A stretch of DNA of 64,000 bases from Geothrix edaphica (GTDB lineage Bacteria > Acidobacteriota > Holophagae > Holophagales > Holophagaceae). The translations under genes were made by a program, and so were the position numbers. Numbering within the stretch: position 1 is the stretch's first letter; the number at the start of each line of letters is the position of its first letter. Where the stretch lies: positions 682,001 to 746,000 of the forward strand of contig NZ_BSDC01000001.1 of the NCBI RefSeq assembly GCF_030268045.1, given 5' to 3'. The notes beneath the pieces were generated by a model. The model was not told the DNA's origin, did not search any database, and saw only the letters and a list, made by a program, of their open reading frames with translations. Shown in pieces: positions 41,360 through 50,302 of this stretch.

Positions 41360-42511
41360 CTACCAAGCCGTCATCATGGCGGAGACAAGATCCTCCGGGC
41401 TCCGGCCGAAGGGCAGCAGGGCGGGGGTCAGGGACCAGGCCGCGGCCCGGGCGGCACAGCGGGCCATGAAGGCGCCCCGGTCCTGGGCGAGGGGGCGCCG
41501 GGGATCCCGGCTCACCCGTCCCCAGGCCCGGGCCGGCGGCTCCGCCAGCCAGAGGGGGGCGAAGCCGGCGGCGATGACCACCTCGCGGTTGGCCGGGGCC
41601 TCCCAGGCGCCGCCCCCCAGGGCCACCACGGCGGGCGTGGTGAGCAGGGCGGGCAGCAGGGCGGATTCCAGGGACCGGAAGGCCCCTTCACCCCGCCCGG
41701 CGAAGATGGCGCTCACGGGAACGCCCTGGTCCGCCTCGATCACGTCATCCAGGTCGTGGAAAGGCAGGCCCAGTCGCTGGGCCAGCAGCCGGCCGAGGGT
41801 GCTCTTCCCGGCGCCGCTGCCGCCCAGGAGCACGATGCCCTGACCCCGCCGGAAGGGCGGCCGGATCTGCCACCGCGCCTGCTGGATCTCCCAGCCGAGG
41901 CTCGCGGGATCCGTGGACTGGTGGACCTCGCCCACCATGGCCAGGGCTTCGGCCCCGGCCTCGAAGCAGGCCTTGGCGTCCGCGGGGCCCAGGCCTCCGA
42001 TGGCGATGGGGGCGAGGCCCTGGGCCCGCAGGGCCGCGCAACCCGCGCGGAGCCCTTCGAGGCCGATGGGGGTGGCGTGATCGGACTTCGTGGCCGTGCC
42101 GCGGAAAGGGCCTACGCCCGCGTGATCGCAGGCCGGATCCACGGCCTCCCACTCCGCGGGCACGTGGGTGGAGGCTCCGATATGGCAGCCGTTCAGGCCC
42201 GGGAGGCGGAGCGCCTCGGCCGCGGGCAGGTCGCCCTGGCCCAGGTGGAGGCCCCAGGGGGCGAGCCCCTCCCGGGCCGCGAGCAGGGTCAGGTCCGCCC
42301 GGTCGTTCACGCAGATGAAGGGCCAGCCGCCGTTCGCCGCCGCGTCCGCGAGGGCCGCGCGCAGTTCCAGCCACTGGGCCTTCGCATCCAGGGGCTTGCC
42401 CCGGAACTGCACCAGCGGAAAGCCCGCCTCGCCCAGACGGCGGATTTGCGCGGAAAGGGACTCCGGGCGTGATGCGTCGGTGATGGGGTAGAGGGGCGGG
42501 AGGTGGAGCAT
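41360..42511 (-). CDS. Fusion of thiamine-phosphate synthase (ThiE-like) and shikimate kinase (AroK)
   Basis: A 383-aa single-frame fusion. Residues 1-200 are a ThiE barrel: LYPITD, VQFRGK (34-39), CVNDRADL, GLHLGQ, HIGASTH, GVGPFRGTATKSD and AIGGL. Residues 220-383 are shikimate kinase: P-loop GGSGAGKST (230-238), DLDDVIE, IFAGRGEGAFRSLE, VALGGGAWE and RRPLAQD. Both parts keep the expected substrate-binding motifs, so both activities are plausible: joining thiazole and pyrimidine for thiamine phosphate, and phosphorylating shikimate. I know no metabolic link between them. AroB is encoded 3.6 kb away on the other strand. ATG 42511 is chosen; a start at 42538 would overlap the ABC exporter gene. 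Confidence 0.9.
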   Translation of the reverse strand: MLHLPPLYPITDASRPESLSAQIRRLGEAGFPLVQFRGKPLDAKAQWLELRAALADAAANGGWPFICVNDRADLTLLAAREGLAPWGLHLGQGDLPAAEALRLPGLNGCHIGASTHVPAEWEAVDPACDHAGVGPFRGTATKSDHATPIGLEGLRAGCAALRAQGLAPIAIGGLGPADAKACFEAGAEALAMVGEVHQSTDPASLGWEIQQARWQIRPPFRRGQGIVLLGGSGAGKSTLGRLLAQRLGLPFHDLDDVIEADQGVPVSAIFAGRGEGAFRSLESALLPALLTTPAVVALGGGAWEAPANREVVIAAGFAPLWLAEPPARAWGRVSRDPRRPLAQDRGAFMARCAARAAAWSLTPALLPFGRSPEDLVSAMMTAW

Positions 42512-42521
42512 GGGCCCCAGT

Positions 42522-44309
42522 CTACGCCGCCTCGCCATCCGCGAACTGCAGCCGCACCAGCTTGGCGTAGACGCCGTCCTGGGCGATGAGGCCGTCGTGG
42601 GTGCCGCGCTCGACGAGGGCGCCCTGGTCCATGACCCAGATCTCGTCGGCGTCGCGGATGGTGGAGAGCCGGTGGGCGATGGTGAAGGTGGTGAGGCGGT
42701 GGCTCACGCGCTCGATGACGGTCTGGATCTTGGCTTCGGTCTCGGAGTCGATGTTGGCGGTGGCCTCGTCCAGCAGCAGCACCGCGGGTTCCAGATAGAG
42801 CATGCGGGCGAAGGCCAGCAGCTGCCGCTCGCCGGCGCTGAGCTTCTGGCCCCGCTCGCCCACCTGGGTGTCCAAGCCCTGGGGCAGGCGGGCCACCAGG
42901 TCCTTCAGCTGGCTCTGTTCCAGCACCGAGGTCAGGCGGCCCTCATCCATGGGCCGGTCCAGCACGATGTTGTCGCGCAGGGTGCCGGAGAAGACGAAGA
43001 CATCCTGGAGCACCAGGCCGAAGAGGTCGCGCAGGCTGCGGAGCTTCAGCTCCCGCACGTCCACGCCGTCCACGGTGATGCGCCCCTCGTGCACGTCGTA
43101 GAAGCGCATGAGCAGGTTGATGAGGGTGCTCTTGCCGGCGCCGGTGTGACCCACCACGGCCACGCGGCGGCCCTTGGGGATGACGCCGCTCAGCTCGCGG
43201 ACCACCTTCCGGCCGCCCTCCTCGTAGGCGAAGGTGACGTTCTCCAGGCGCACTTCGCTGGTGAAGGCGGCTGGCTTGGCATCGGCGGCTTCGGGAATCT
43301 CCTCCCGGTTGTCCAGCAGCCGGAAGATGCGCTCGCTGGAGGCCAGGGCCGTCTGCATCACGTTGTAGCGCTCGGCCAGTTCCCGGATGGGCCGGAAGAA
43401 CCGGCCCGACTGCTGGATGAAGGCCAGCAGCAGGCCCCAGGTGATGGCGCCAGCCTGGAGCTTGAAGCCCGCGTAGAAGATGAGCGCCGCCAGGGTGCCG
43501 GAGGTGATGAACTCCACCACGGGGAAGAACACCGCGTAGGCGAAGATGGTGCGGAGGAAGGCCTGGAAGTAGTCCTCGTTCAGCGCCTTGAACTGCTGGT
43601 CGCTGTGCGCCTCCTGGGCGTTCACCTGGACGAGGCCCATGCCGGAGATCTGCTCCTGGAGGAAGGCGTTGATGGCGGCGTAGCGGCGCTGGGTCTCCCG
43701 GAAGGCCTCGCCGGCCCGGCGGCGGAAGATCTCCGTGGCCACCAGCAGGAAGGGCAGGATGCCCAGCGCCACCAGGGCCATGCCCGGGTGGGTCCAGAAC
43801 ATCCAGGCCACGATGGCCAGCAGGGAGAGGGCATCCCCCACGATGGCCACGAAGCCCGAGGCGAACATCTCGTTCAGGTTCTGCACGTCGCTGGTCACCC
43901 GGGTCATGAGGCGGCCCACGGGATTGCGGTGGAAGAAGTCCGTGCTGCGGCCCATGAGGTGCGCGAAGAGCTGCACCCGCAGCTCGAGCATGGCCTTCTG
44001 TCCGACCTTGGCCAGTAGGAAGTAGCGGGCGAAGCTGACCAGGAAGCCTGCGATGAGCACGCCGAAGAAGCCCGCGATCATGGGCGCGGCGCCCTTCAGG
44101 CTGCCCTGGTCCATGAAGCGGTTGATGAGCCGGAGGGTCAGCTCCGAGGGCATCACCTCGAGGAAGGCCCCCAGGGCCATCAGGCCGAGCAGGGCCAGGA
44201 GCGCCGCCCACTGGGGACGCAGGTAGCCGGCCAGGCGCCAGAGCAGCGTGTGGCGCATGGGCCGCTGGTCCATGCGGTCGGATTGGAAGAAGGCTCCCTG
44301 TTCGGACAT
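42522..44309 (-). CDS. ABC exporter, MsbA/multidrug type (fused membrane and ATPase domains)
   Basis: A 595-aa half-transporter. Six membrane helices (about 20-320) precede the nucleotide-binding domain (about 350-590): Walker A GHTGAGKST (about 384-392), Q-loop LVLQDVFVFSGTL, signature LSAGERQLLAFAR (about 488) and Walker B AVLLLDEATANID. Such homodimers or heterodimers export lipids or drugs. The N-terminal extension (MSEQGAFFQSDRMDQRPMRH) is typical of the second member of heterodimeric exporters, though no partner is nearby. The thiE-aroK fusion follows 10 nt downstream. Confidence 0.92.
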   Translation of the reverse strand: MSEQGAFFQSDRMDQRPMRHTLLWRLAGYLRPQWAALLALLGLMALGAFLEVMPSELTLRLINRFMDQGSLKGAAPMIAGFFGVLIAGFLVSFARYFLLAKVGQKAMLELRVQLFAHLMGRSTDFFHRNPVGRLMTRVTSDVQNLNEMFASGFVAIVGDALSLLAIVAWMFWTHPGMALVALGILPFLLVATEIFRRRAGEAFRETQRRYAAINAFLQEQISGMGLVQVNAQEAHSDQQFKALNEDYFQAFLRTIFAYAVFFPVVEFITSGTLAALIFYAGFKLQAGAITWGLLLAFIQQSGRFFRPIRELAERYNVMQTALASSERIFRLLDNREEIPEAADAKPAAFTSEVRLENVTFAYEEGGRKVVRELSGVIPKGRRVAVVGHTGAGKSTLINLLMRFYDVHEGRITVDGVDVRELKLRSLRDLFGLVLQDVFVFSGTLRDNIVLDRPMDEGRLTSVLEQSQLKDLVARLPQGLDTQVGERGQKLSAGERQLLAFARMLYLEPAVLLLDEATANIDSETEAKIQTVIERVSHRLTTFTIAHRLSTIRDADEIWVMDQGALVERGTHDGLIAQDGVYAKLVRLQFADGEAA

Positions 44310-44399
44310 GGGGTCATTCTCCCACAGGCGCCCGGATTCCTGCTGGAACCGCGACGGATCCCTGCGGCGCCTGTAAAGTGGTAGGTCTCCGGAGACGAC

Positions 44400-46151
44400 A
44401 TGGGCCCCTGGATTCCCGCCTTCCTTGCCGCCGCCCTCGTGGCGCAGGTGCCGCCATCCGGCTCCGTGGTCGAGACCCGGCTGCGCCGGGACGTGACGTT
44501 CCTAGCCTCCCCCGCCCTCCAGGGCCGGGGCAACGGCTATCCGGAACTGGAGCAGGCCGCTGCGCACCTCCTCCGGGAGTGGAAGGCCCTCGGCCTCAAA
44601 GCCCAGGTCCAGCACTTCCCCTTCATCGCCAAGGTCACACGGGAGGACCAGGGCGCCCTCCTGGCCCACGGCGAGGACGCGCGCCCGCTGGTCTGGGGCC
44701 GGGACATCGAGGCTTTCGGCTACAGCAGTGACGCGGACTTCCGCCAGAAGCCCCTCACCTTCCTCGGCCACGGCGTCCGGATCCCAGGCGGCTACGACGA
44801 CCTCGCCGGGATGGAGGTGAAGGACCGGGTGGTGGTCATCGCCCGGACGCTGCCGGACACGGAGGCCTTCGCCCACCTGCCCCGGGGCGAACGGAGCCTG
44901 CTGGCCCGCATCAAGCGCCTGGAGACCGAGAAGGCCGCCGCGGTCCTCGTGCTGGAGGACGGCCCGGCCCGGCCCCTGCAGCGGGAGGAAGGTCCCGTAA
45001 AGCTCGACCTGCCCGTGCTCAGCCTCTCAGCGGACGCTCTGGGCACGGCCTGCGGCGATCTCCAGGCGCGGCTCAAGGCCATCCGCGAGACGGGCAAACC
45101 CGCGAGCCAGGACTTCATCTACGCCCCCTGGACCACGCTCACCCTGAAGCTTAAACTCCGCCGCGAAGAGGCCCAGGTGCCCAACGTGGTGGCCGTGATC
45201 CCCGGCCGCGACCCGAAGCTCCGGAAGGAATACATCGTCCTCGGGGCGCACCTCGACCACCTGGGCTTGGGTGAGCGCCACAGCCTGGGCGGCGCGGAGG
45301 CCCGCGGGCAGGTGCATCCCGGCGCCGATGACAACGCCTCGGGCACGGCCATGGTGCTGGAGCTGGGGCGGGAGCTGAAGAAGGCGCGGCCGCGGCGCTC
45401 CATCCTGCTGATGCACTTCGGCGGCGAGGAGGAGGGCCTGCTGGGCTCCGGCTACTGGATCCAGCACCCGACCCACCAGCTGGAATCCGTGAAGTTCATG
45501 CTCAACTTCGACATGGTGGGCCGCCTGGATCCCGTGGCCCCCAAGCTGATGATGGGCGGCCTGGGGGCGCCGAAGGCCGCCCTGGAGGCCGCGAAGAAGC
45601 TCGCCCCGGAAGGCTTCTCCATCAGCGTCGACGTGGGTGCGGCCGTGGGCGGCTCGGACCACATGAGCTTCTCCCAGGCGAAGATCCCCACGTTCTTCTT
45701 CTTCACGGGGATCCACGGTGAGTACCACCGGCCCTCGGATACCGCGGACCGCATCAACTTCGCCGGCATGGCGAAGCTGGCCGGCTACGGCCGGACCCTG
45801 GCGCTGGACCTGGCCAATGCGGATACCCTGCCGGCCTTCGATCCCGAGACCGCCAAGGTTGTCATGGGGGGGAATGGAGGGCCCATGCGCGTGGCCTTCG
45901 GCACCCTTCCCGACTACGCAGACAACCCGAAGGGCTTCCGCATCAACGGCGTGTCCAGGGGCTCCACGGCCGAGGCCATCGGGCTCCAGGCCGGCGACAT
46001 CATCATCCGGTTCGGCGACCGGCCCGTGAAGAACATCTACGATTTCATGGACGCCCTCGGCGCCCACCGCGCCGGCGACAAGGCCGTGGTCCAATGGCTC
46101 CGGGGGGACCAGACCATGCAGGCCGAGGCCACACTGAAAGGCCGCTCATGA
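44400..46151 (+). CDS. Secreted M28-family zinc aminopeptidase with PA and C-terminal PDZ domains
   Basis: A 583-aa exported peptidase (signal peptide MGPWIPAFLAAALVAQ). A protease-associated insert lies at about 100-225. The M28 core has the five zinc ligands: His284 (GAHLDH), Asp310/311 (GADDNASG), Glu343-345 (FGGEEEG), Asp371 (NFDMVGR) and His443 (GEYHRPSD). A PDZ domain ends the protein (about 505-580: GSTAEAIGLQAGDIIIRFGDRPV). It removes N-terminal residues from peptides in the periplasm or outside. Its stop overlaps the aroB ATG (ATGA). The start has GGAGACGAC upstream. Confidence 0.93.
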   Translation: MGPWIPAFLAAALVAQVPPSGSVVETRLRRDVTFLASPALQGRGNGYPELEQAAAHLLREWKALGLKAQVQHFPFIAKVTREDQGALLAHGEDARPLVWGRDIEAFGYSSDADFRQKPLTFLGHGVRIPGGYDDLAGMEVKDRVVVIARTLPDTEAFAHLPRGERSLLARIKRLETEKAAAVLVLEDGPARPLQREEGPVKLDLPVLSLSADALGTACGDLQARLKAIRETGKPASQDFIYAPWTTLTLKLKLRREEAQVPNVVAVIPGRDPKLRKEYIVLGAHLDHLGLGERHSLGGAEARGQVHPGADDNASGTAMVLELGRELKKARPRRSILLMHFGGEEEGLLGSGYWIQHPTHQLESVKFMLNFDMVGRLDPVAPKLMMGGLGAPKAALEAAKKLAPEGFSISVDVGAAVGGSDHMSFSQAKIPTFFFFTGIHGEYHRPSDTADRINFAGMAKLAGYGRTLALDLANADTLPAFDPETAKVVMGGNGGPMRVAFGTLPDYADNPKGFRINGVSRGSTAEAIGLQAGDIIIRFGDRPVKNIYDFMDALGAHRAGDKAVVQWLRGDQTMQAEATLKGRS

Positions 46152-47212
46152 GGCTCGCCACGCCCACCGGATTCGCCACGGAAGTCTTCCTCCAGGAGAC
46201 GCCGGATCCGAGTCTGCTGCCCGAAGGTCCCTGGACCCTCGTGGGTGATGTGCGCCTGCGGGAGACCTGGACCAGCGCGGGCATGCCGGAACCCGCCCAC
46301 ACCCTCTGGGTGTCCGTGTCCGAGGAGGAGAAGAAGCTCCGGACCATCCTTCCCTGGCTGGAACACTGGGCCCGGGTGCCCCTGCACCGGGAGGCCACCG
46401 TGGTGGCCCTGGGCGGTGGTGTCCTGTCCGACATGGCCGGCCTGGCCTCGGCCCTCTACCTGCGGGGCGTGGCCTGGCAGGTCTGGCCCACCTCCCTGCT
46501 GGCCATGGCCGATGCGGCCCTGGGCGGCAAGACCGGCGTGGACCTCGCCGCCGGGAAGAACCTGGTGGGGGCTTTCCACGCCCCGCGCCGCCTGGTGGCC
46601 TGCACCGCGTTCCTGGAGAGCCTGCCCACCCGGCACCTGGAGAACGGCCGCTGGGAGCTGGTCAAGACGGCCCTCATCCAGGGCGAGATGGCCTGGGCCG
46701 CGGAGATGCTCCAGGACGGTCCCGTGAAGTTCGCCTGGGTGGAGCGGACCCTGGCCTACAAGGCCGGTGTGGTGCACCGCGACCCCCGAGAGGCGGGCGA
46801 GCGGCGGCTGCTGAACCTCGGCCACACGCTGGGGCACGCCCTCGAGGCGGCGTCGGGCTACGGCCTGCTGCACGGCGAGGCGGTGGGACTGGGGCTGCTG
46901 GGGACCTGCCTGCTGGCCGAGGAGGTCGGGCTGAAGGCCTTCCCGCCCGCGTTCCTCGAAGCGCTGGCCCGGCGGCTGGCGCCGCTGGCCCCCCTCGTCG
47001 CCCCCTGGCCCGCCTGCCTGCCCCTGCTGCTCCGGGACAAGAAGGCCAAGCACGTCCCGGGGGCCGCCGAGGACGAGCCGGGCACGGAGATCCACTGCAT
47101 CCTGCCGCGCTTCGGCGAACCGGCGATCCAGCGCACCCTGGCCCCCCAGGTCTGGGAATCCCCCCATGCCCGTCTCATCGACCTGCTTGCCCAGGAGGCC
47201 TCCCGTGCCTGA
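46148..47212 (+). CDS. aroB: 3-dehydroquinate synthase
   Basis: A 354-aa enzyme that cyclises DAHP to 3-dehydroquinate, the second step of the shikimate pathway. Motifs: VVALGGGVLSDMAGLAS (NAD site), WPTSLLAMADAALGGKTGVDL, the GxKN-like AAGKNLVGAFHAP, metal ligands in LNLGHTLGHALE and LLHGEAVGLGL. The ATG overlaps the peptidase stop (ATGA), and its end overlaps the GTG start of the TPR gene, so the three are translationally linked despite unrelated roles. AroK is supplied by the fusion gene at 41360. Confidence 0.95.
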   Translation: MRLATPTGFATEVFLQETPDPSLLPEGPWTLVGDVRLRETWTSAGMPEPAHTLWVSVSEEEKKLRTILPWLEHWARVPLHREATVVALGGGVLSDMAGLASALYLRGVAWQVWPTSLLAMADAALGGKTGVDLAAGKNLVGAFHAPRRLVACTAFLESLPTRHLENGRWELVKTALIQGEMAWAAEMLQDGPVKFAWVERTLAYKAGVVHRDPREAGERRLLNLGHTLGHALEAASGYGLLHGEAVGLGLLGTCLLAEEVGLKAFPPAFLEALARRLAPLAPLVAPWPACLPLLLRDKKAKHVPGAAEDEPGTEIHCILPRFGEPAIQRTLAPQVWESPHARLIDLLAQEASRA

Positions 47213-49064
47213 TCTCCGGCTTCCCCTCCTCGCTGTCTTCCTGGCGGCGAACCTGGCCTCCGCGCCCGTGGAGGATGTCCGGGCGATGATGTTGCAGGCC
47301 CGCGCCCTGCAGCTGCGCGGGGGCGGTTCGGATCCGGCTGCGGCGGTCGCCATCTACAAGCGGGTGGCCACTCTGGTACCGGAAAGCGCCGAGGTCCACC
47401 TGCGGCTGTCCGAGGCCCTCCAGGAGACCGAGGACGGCCAGGCCGCCGTGGCCCCCGCCCGACGGGCCGTGGCGCTGGCGCCACGGAACGCCGAGGCCCG
47501 GGCCCACCTCGGCCTCCTCCTGTACCAGCTCTCCCTGAAGGATGAGGCCCTGTCCAAGGAGGCGGCCCGCGAGCTGCGGGCGGCGGCGGTCCTGCTGCCC
47601 CAGGACCCCGAGCTGTGGGCGCGGCTGGGCGAGGTGTCCGAGCGGCTGAAGGATGGCGAGGGCGCCCTCCGGGCCTGGCTGCGCCTGGGCCGTCTCCGCC
47701 CGGGCTTCCAGGGGGCCTGGGAGCGGGCCGCGATTCATGCGCGGGCCCTCCAGAACTACGAGGGCCGCCGGGAGTCGGTGCTGGCCCTGAACGCCCGGAA
47801 TCCGGAGGAGCGCCACCTCCGCATGCTGGAGGAACTGGCCCGGGACCAGATCCAGGCCGGTTACCTCGCCCACGCCGAGGAGAGCTTCCTGCTGCTCGCC
47901 CGGCACCTGCCGCAGGAGGCAGGCCTCTGGGAGAACGTGGCCCTGGTCCGGATCCAGACCTCGCGGTTCGACGAGGCCCTGGACAGCCTGGGGAAGGCGG
48001 AGGCCCTCAAGCCGACACCCCGGACCACCTTCAACTCGGCGCGCGCCCTCATGAACCTGGGCCGGTTCCGCGAGGCCGAGACCCGACTGGCGGGACTGCT
48101 CGCCGGGACGATCCAGGATGACCTGATCGCCGACGGATCCCTGGCCCTGTACGCGGAGGCGCTGCTGCTGGAGGGGAAGGGCGGCCCGCTGCTGGCCTAC
48201 CTGAAGGAGCATCCCGGCCGGGAGCAGGTCGCAGGGGAACTCCAGGTGTTCACCTGCCAGGCCCTCATCAGCCGCAATGACTGGAAGAGCGCCCTGGCCG
48301 CCCTGAAGGTCGGCATCGCGCGCTTCCCCAAGGTGCCCTTCTTCCAGCAGGCTGCGGAGCTTCCGCCCGAATATCTGGAGTACCGCTTCTTCTCGCGGAA
48401 GGAGGCCCGTTCCGCCCTGGAGCAGCTCCACCTGGAGGGAATGGCGGCCATCTGGTCCGAATTCCGCCGCTGGGACAAGTGCCTGGAGGCGCTCGAGCGG
48501 GCCCGCACCCTGGGACCCGTCCGGAACGTGGACATCCTGATCATGCAGAGCAGCGCCTATGAGCAGGTGGGACGCACCGAGGACTCGCTGCGGGTGCTCC
48601 GGGAGGCGCAGAAGGCGAACCCCGGCAATCCCATGGTGCAGAACAACCTGGGCTACCTGCTGCTGGAGCAGGGGCGGGAGCTGGAGGAGGCGGCCGCCCT
48701 CATCGAGGCCAGCGCCAAGGCCACTCCGGACAACGGCAATGTGGTGGACAGCCTGGGCTGGGCCCAGTTCAAGTTGGGGAGGATCGCCGAGGCCGAGGCC
48801 ACCCTCCGCAAAGCTGCAGAGCTGAGCCCCTTCAGCCCGGAAGTCCGCAAGCATCTGGGCGAAGTGCTGGTGAAGCAGGGCAAGTTGGCGGAGGCCGCCG
48901 AGCAGTGGGAACGGGCCCTGGCCTTCGTCTTCCCCGATCGTCCCGCCCTTGAGAAGCGACTGGGGGAGCTCCGCATCCTCCTCGCCCGGGAATCGGCCCG
49001 GAAAGTCGGGGAGGCCCAGGAGCCTGCCCCCGACGCCACCCCGGACGATGATGACGAGGAATGA
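47205..49064 (+). CDS. Exported TPR-repeat protein
   Basis: A 619-aa protein with a signal-like N-terminus (MPDLRLPLLAVFLAANLASA) and many helix-turn-helix repeats of TPR type. Examples are SAEVHLRLSEALQETEDGQA, NAEARAHLGLLLYQLSLKDE and, near the end, NMVQN-like NNLGYLLLEQGRELEEAAAL and VVDSLGWAQFKLGRIAEAEA. It presumably scaffolds a periplasmic or outer-membrane complex. The GTG start at 47205 has AGGAGG 6 nt upstream and lies inside the end of aroB. The following small gene overlaps its stop. Function is unknown. Confidence 0.88.
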   Translation: MPDLRLPLLAVFLAANLASAPVEDVRAMMLQARALQLRGGGSDPAAAVAIYKRVATLVPESAEVHLRLSEALQETEDGQAAVAPARRAVALAPRNAEARAHLGLLLYQLSLKDEALSKEAARELRAAAVLLPQDPELWARLGEVSERLKDGEGALRAWLRLGRLRPGFQGAWERAAIHARALQNYEGRRESVLALNARNPEERHLRMLEELARDQIQAGYLAHAEESFLLLARHLPQEAGLWENVALVRIQTSRFDEALDSLGKAEALKPTPRTTFNSARALMNLGRFREAETRLAGLLAGTIQDDLIADGSLALYAEALLLEGKGGPLLAYLKEHPGREQVAGELQVFTCQALISRNDWKSALAALKVGIARFPKVPFFQQAAELPPEYLEYRFFSRKEARSALEQLHLEGMAAIWSEFRRWDKCLEALERARTLGPVRNVDILIMQSSAYEQVGRTEDSLRVLREAQKANPGNPMVQNNLGYLLLEQGRELEEAAALIEASAKATPDNGNVVDSLGWAQFKLGRIAEAEATLRKAAELSPFSPEVRKHLGEVLVKQGKLAEAAEQWERALAFVFPDRPALEKRLGELRILLARESARKVGEAQEPAPDATPDDDDEE

Positions 49065-49531
49065 TCATGCTGTTCTTCCAGGTTCCTCCTGCTGAAGTGG
49101 TCCCCGCCCCGGCGGTGCCGGTGCGGGCCCAGTACGGGTGGGGCTATTCCGGCGCCGGGGGGGAGGGAACGGGCACCTTGAACCTGCTGATGGAGCCCGG
49201 CTCCGGCCGCCTCGTGGCGGAGCTGCACGGACTCGGCGAGCGCCTGCTGCTGCTGGAGGGCGACCGGGCCTCGGGCTACCGGCTCCAGGTGCCCCGGCAG
49301 AAGGTCGACCAGCGGGCTGCCACCCTGGCGGAGCTGCCGCTGCCCTTCCTGCCCCAGATGGCCAGCGTCGAGGCCCTGCTGCGCCTCCTGCGAGCCGGCG
49401 AGGGACCCGGAGTCAGCATCCTGAAGCAGGACGCCATGGGCCCCCTGAAGCTCCACTGGCGGGGCAGGGACCCCCAGGGGAGGGAGGAGCAGGTCTGGCT
49501 GAGCCGGAAGCGCTGGGACGGGCCGCGCTGA
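49061..49531 (+). CDS. Uncharacterised 156-aa protein coupled to the TPR gene
   Basis: The ATG overlaps the TPR gene stop (ATGA), so the two products are probably made together. The sequence is beta-rich with pattern GRLVAELHGLGERLLLLEGDRASGYRL and LKLHWRGRDPQGREEQVWLS. This and its place behind an exported TPR protein recall the LolA/LolB or DUF4292 half-barrel family, but there is no lipobox and no clear signal peptide beyond a weak MIMLFFQVP start. I do not assign a function. Confidence 0.7.
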   Translation: MIMLFFQVPPAEVVPAPAVPVRAQYGWGYSGAGGEGTGTLNLLMEPGSGRLVAELHGLGERLLLLEGDRASGYRLQVPRQKVDQRAATLAELPLPFLPQMASVEALLRLLRAGEGPGVSILKQDAMGPLKLHWRGRDPQGREEQVWLSRKRWDGPR

Positions 49532-49535
49532 GGGA

Positions 49536-50177
49536 TCAGGCGCCCGACCTTGAGGAGTGGCGCTGCCTCAGCACCCGGAAGACCGTCAGGTCGAGCGTCG
49601 GCTGGATGATGGCGAGCCAGATGGCGCCGTAGGTGAAGGAGAGGACGATCTTCACCCAGTTCGGGTAGGGCGGGATGGCGTCCCGGAACAACCACACCGG
49701 AAGGATGGCCAGGGAGATGCAGGAGGCGAAGGTGATGTAGAAGGTGGTCCTGAAGGTGCGCTTGCTGACTCCCAGCAGGCGCTCGCAATCCGCGAGATCC
49801 TGGTTGCGGCTGACGCGGAAGTAGTTCTGGTAGGCGGTCAGGAGGGCGAAATGGGGCGCTCCGGTCGCTTTCTGGAACAGCGGGCCGAAGGTGGACGGTT
49901 CGAAGGCATCGGCAAACTGGATGGCCATGGCCCCGGCACCACTGCGCACGACCGTGCCCTCGGCTTCGAGGCGCCGAACGCCCTCTCCATCGGGCACGGG
50001 CAGGGTGACGCGGCACGAACTGCCCACGGGTAGGGTGGGGGATGCGATCAGCAATACGCCCTTCAACCCCACATTGACCGCCATGGCGTAGGCGACCATC
50101 CGTCCCATCGACACCACTTTGACCTTCTGGCTGTATGGGATGCGCTCGACGGCCCGTTCGTTTTTCGAGACGCTCAT
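49536..50177 (-). CDS. PilZ-like protein with two membrane helices
   Basis: A 213-aa protein. An N-terminal PilZ-like domain begins with RAVERIPYSQKVKV (RxxxR) and has NVGLKG where the [D/N]xSxxG motif is expected, so the Ser is Gly and c-di-GMP binding is uncertain. The C-terminus has two hydrophobic helices: FYITFASCISLAILPVWLF and IVLSFTYGAIWLAIIQPTL. ATG 50177 with GAGGAC upstream is chosen over earlier starts. It is divergent from the giant lipoprotein gene (125-nt gap) and may control nearby envelope functions. Confidence 0.8.
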   Translation of the reverse strand: MSVSKNERAVERIPYSQKVKVVSMGRMVAYAMAVNVGLKGVLLIASPTLPVGSSCRVTLPVPDGEGVRRLEAEGTVVRSGAGAMAIQFADAFEPSTFGPLFQKATGAPHFALLTAYQNYFRVSRNQDLADCERLLGVSKRTFRTTFYITFASCISLAILPVWLFRDAIPPYPNWVKIVLSFTYGAIWLAIIQPTLDLTVFRVLRQRHSSRSGA

Positions 50178-50302
50178 GAGATGTCCTCGCATGGGTGATG
50201 GTAAGTCACCTGAGAATATTCGCAAGGAATGGCATAAAGCAGGCACGATAATGTTCCGTCCGATTACGGTCGATGAGTCACCCGAGAGCATGAGGGGTTC
50301 GC

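Noticed and set aside
41360-42511. ThiE-AroK fusion as two genes joined by a sequencing error
   Set aside because: The frame is continuous, the linker (QQARWQIRPPFRRGQG) is of ordinary composition, and neither half shows a decayed end.
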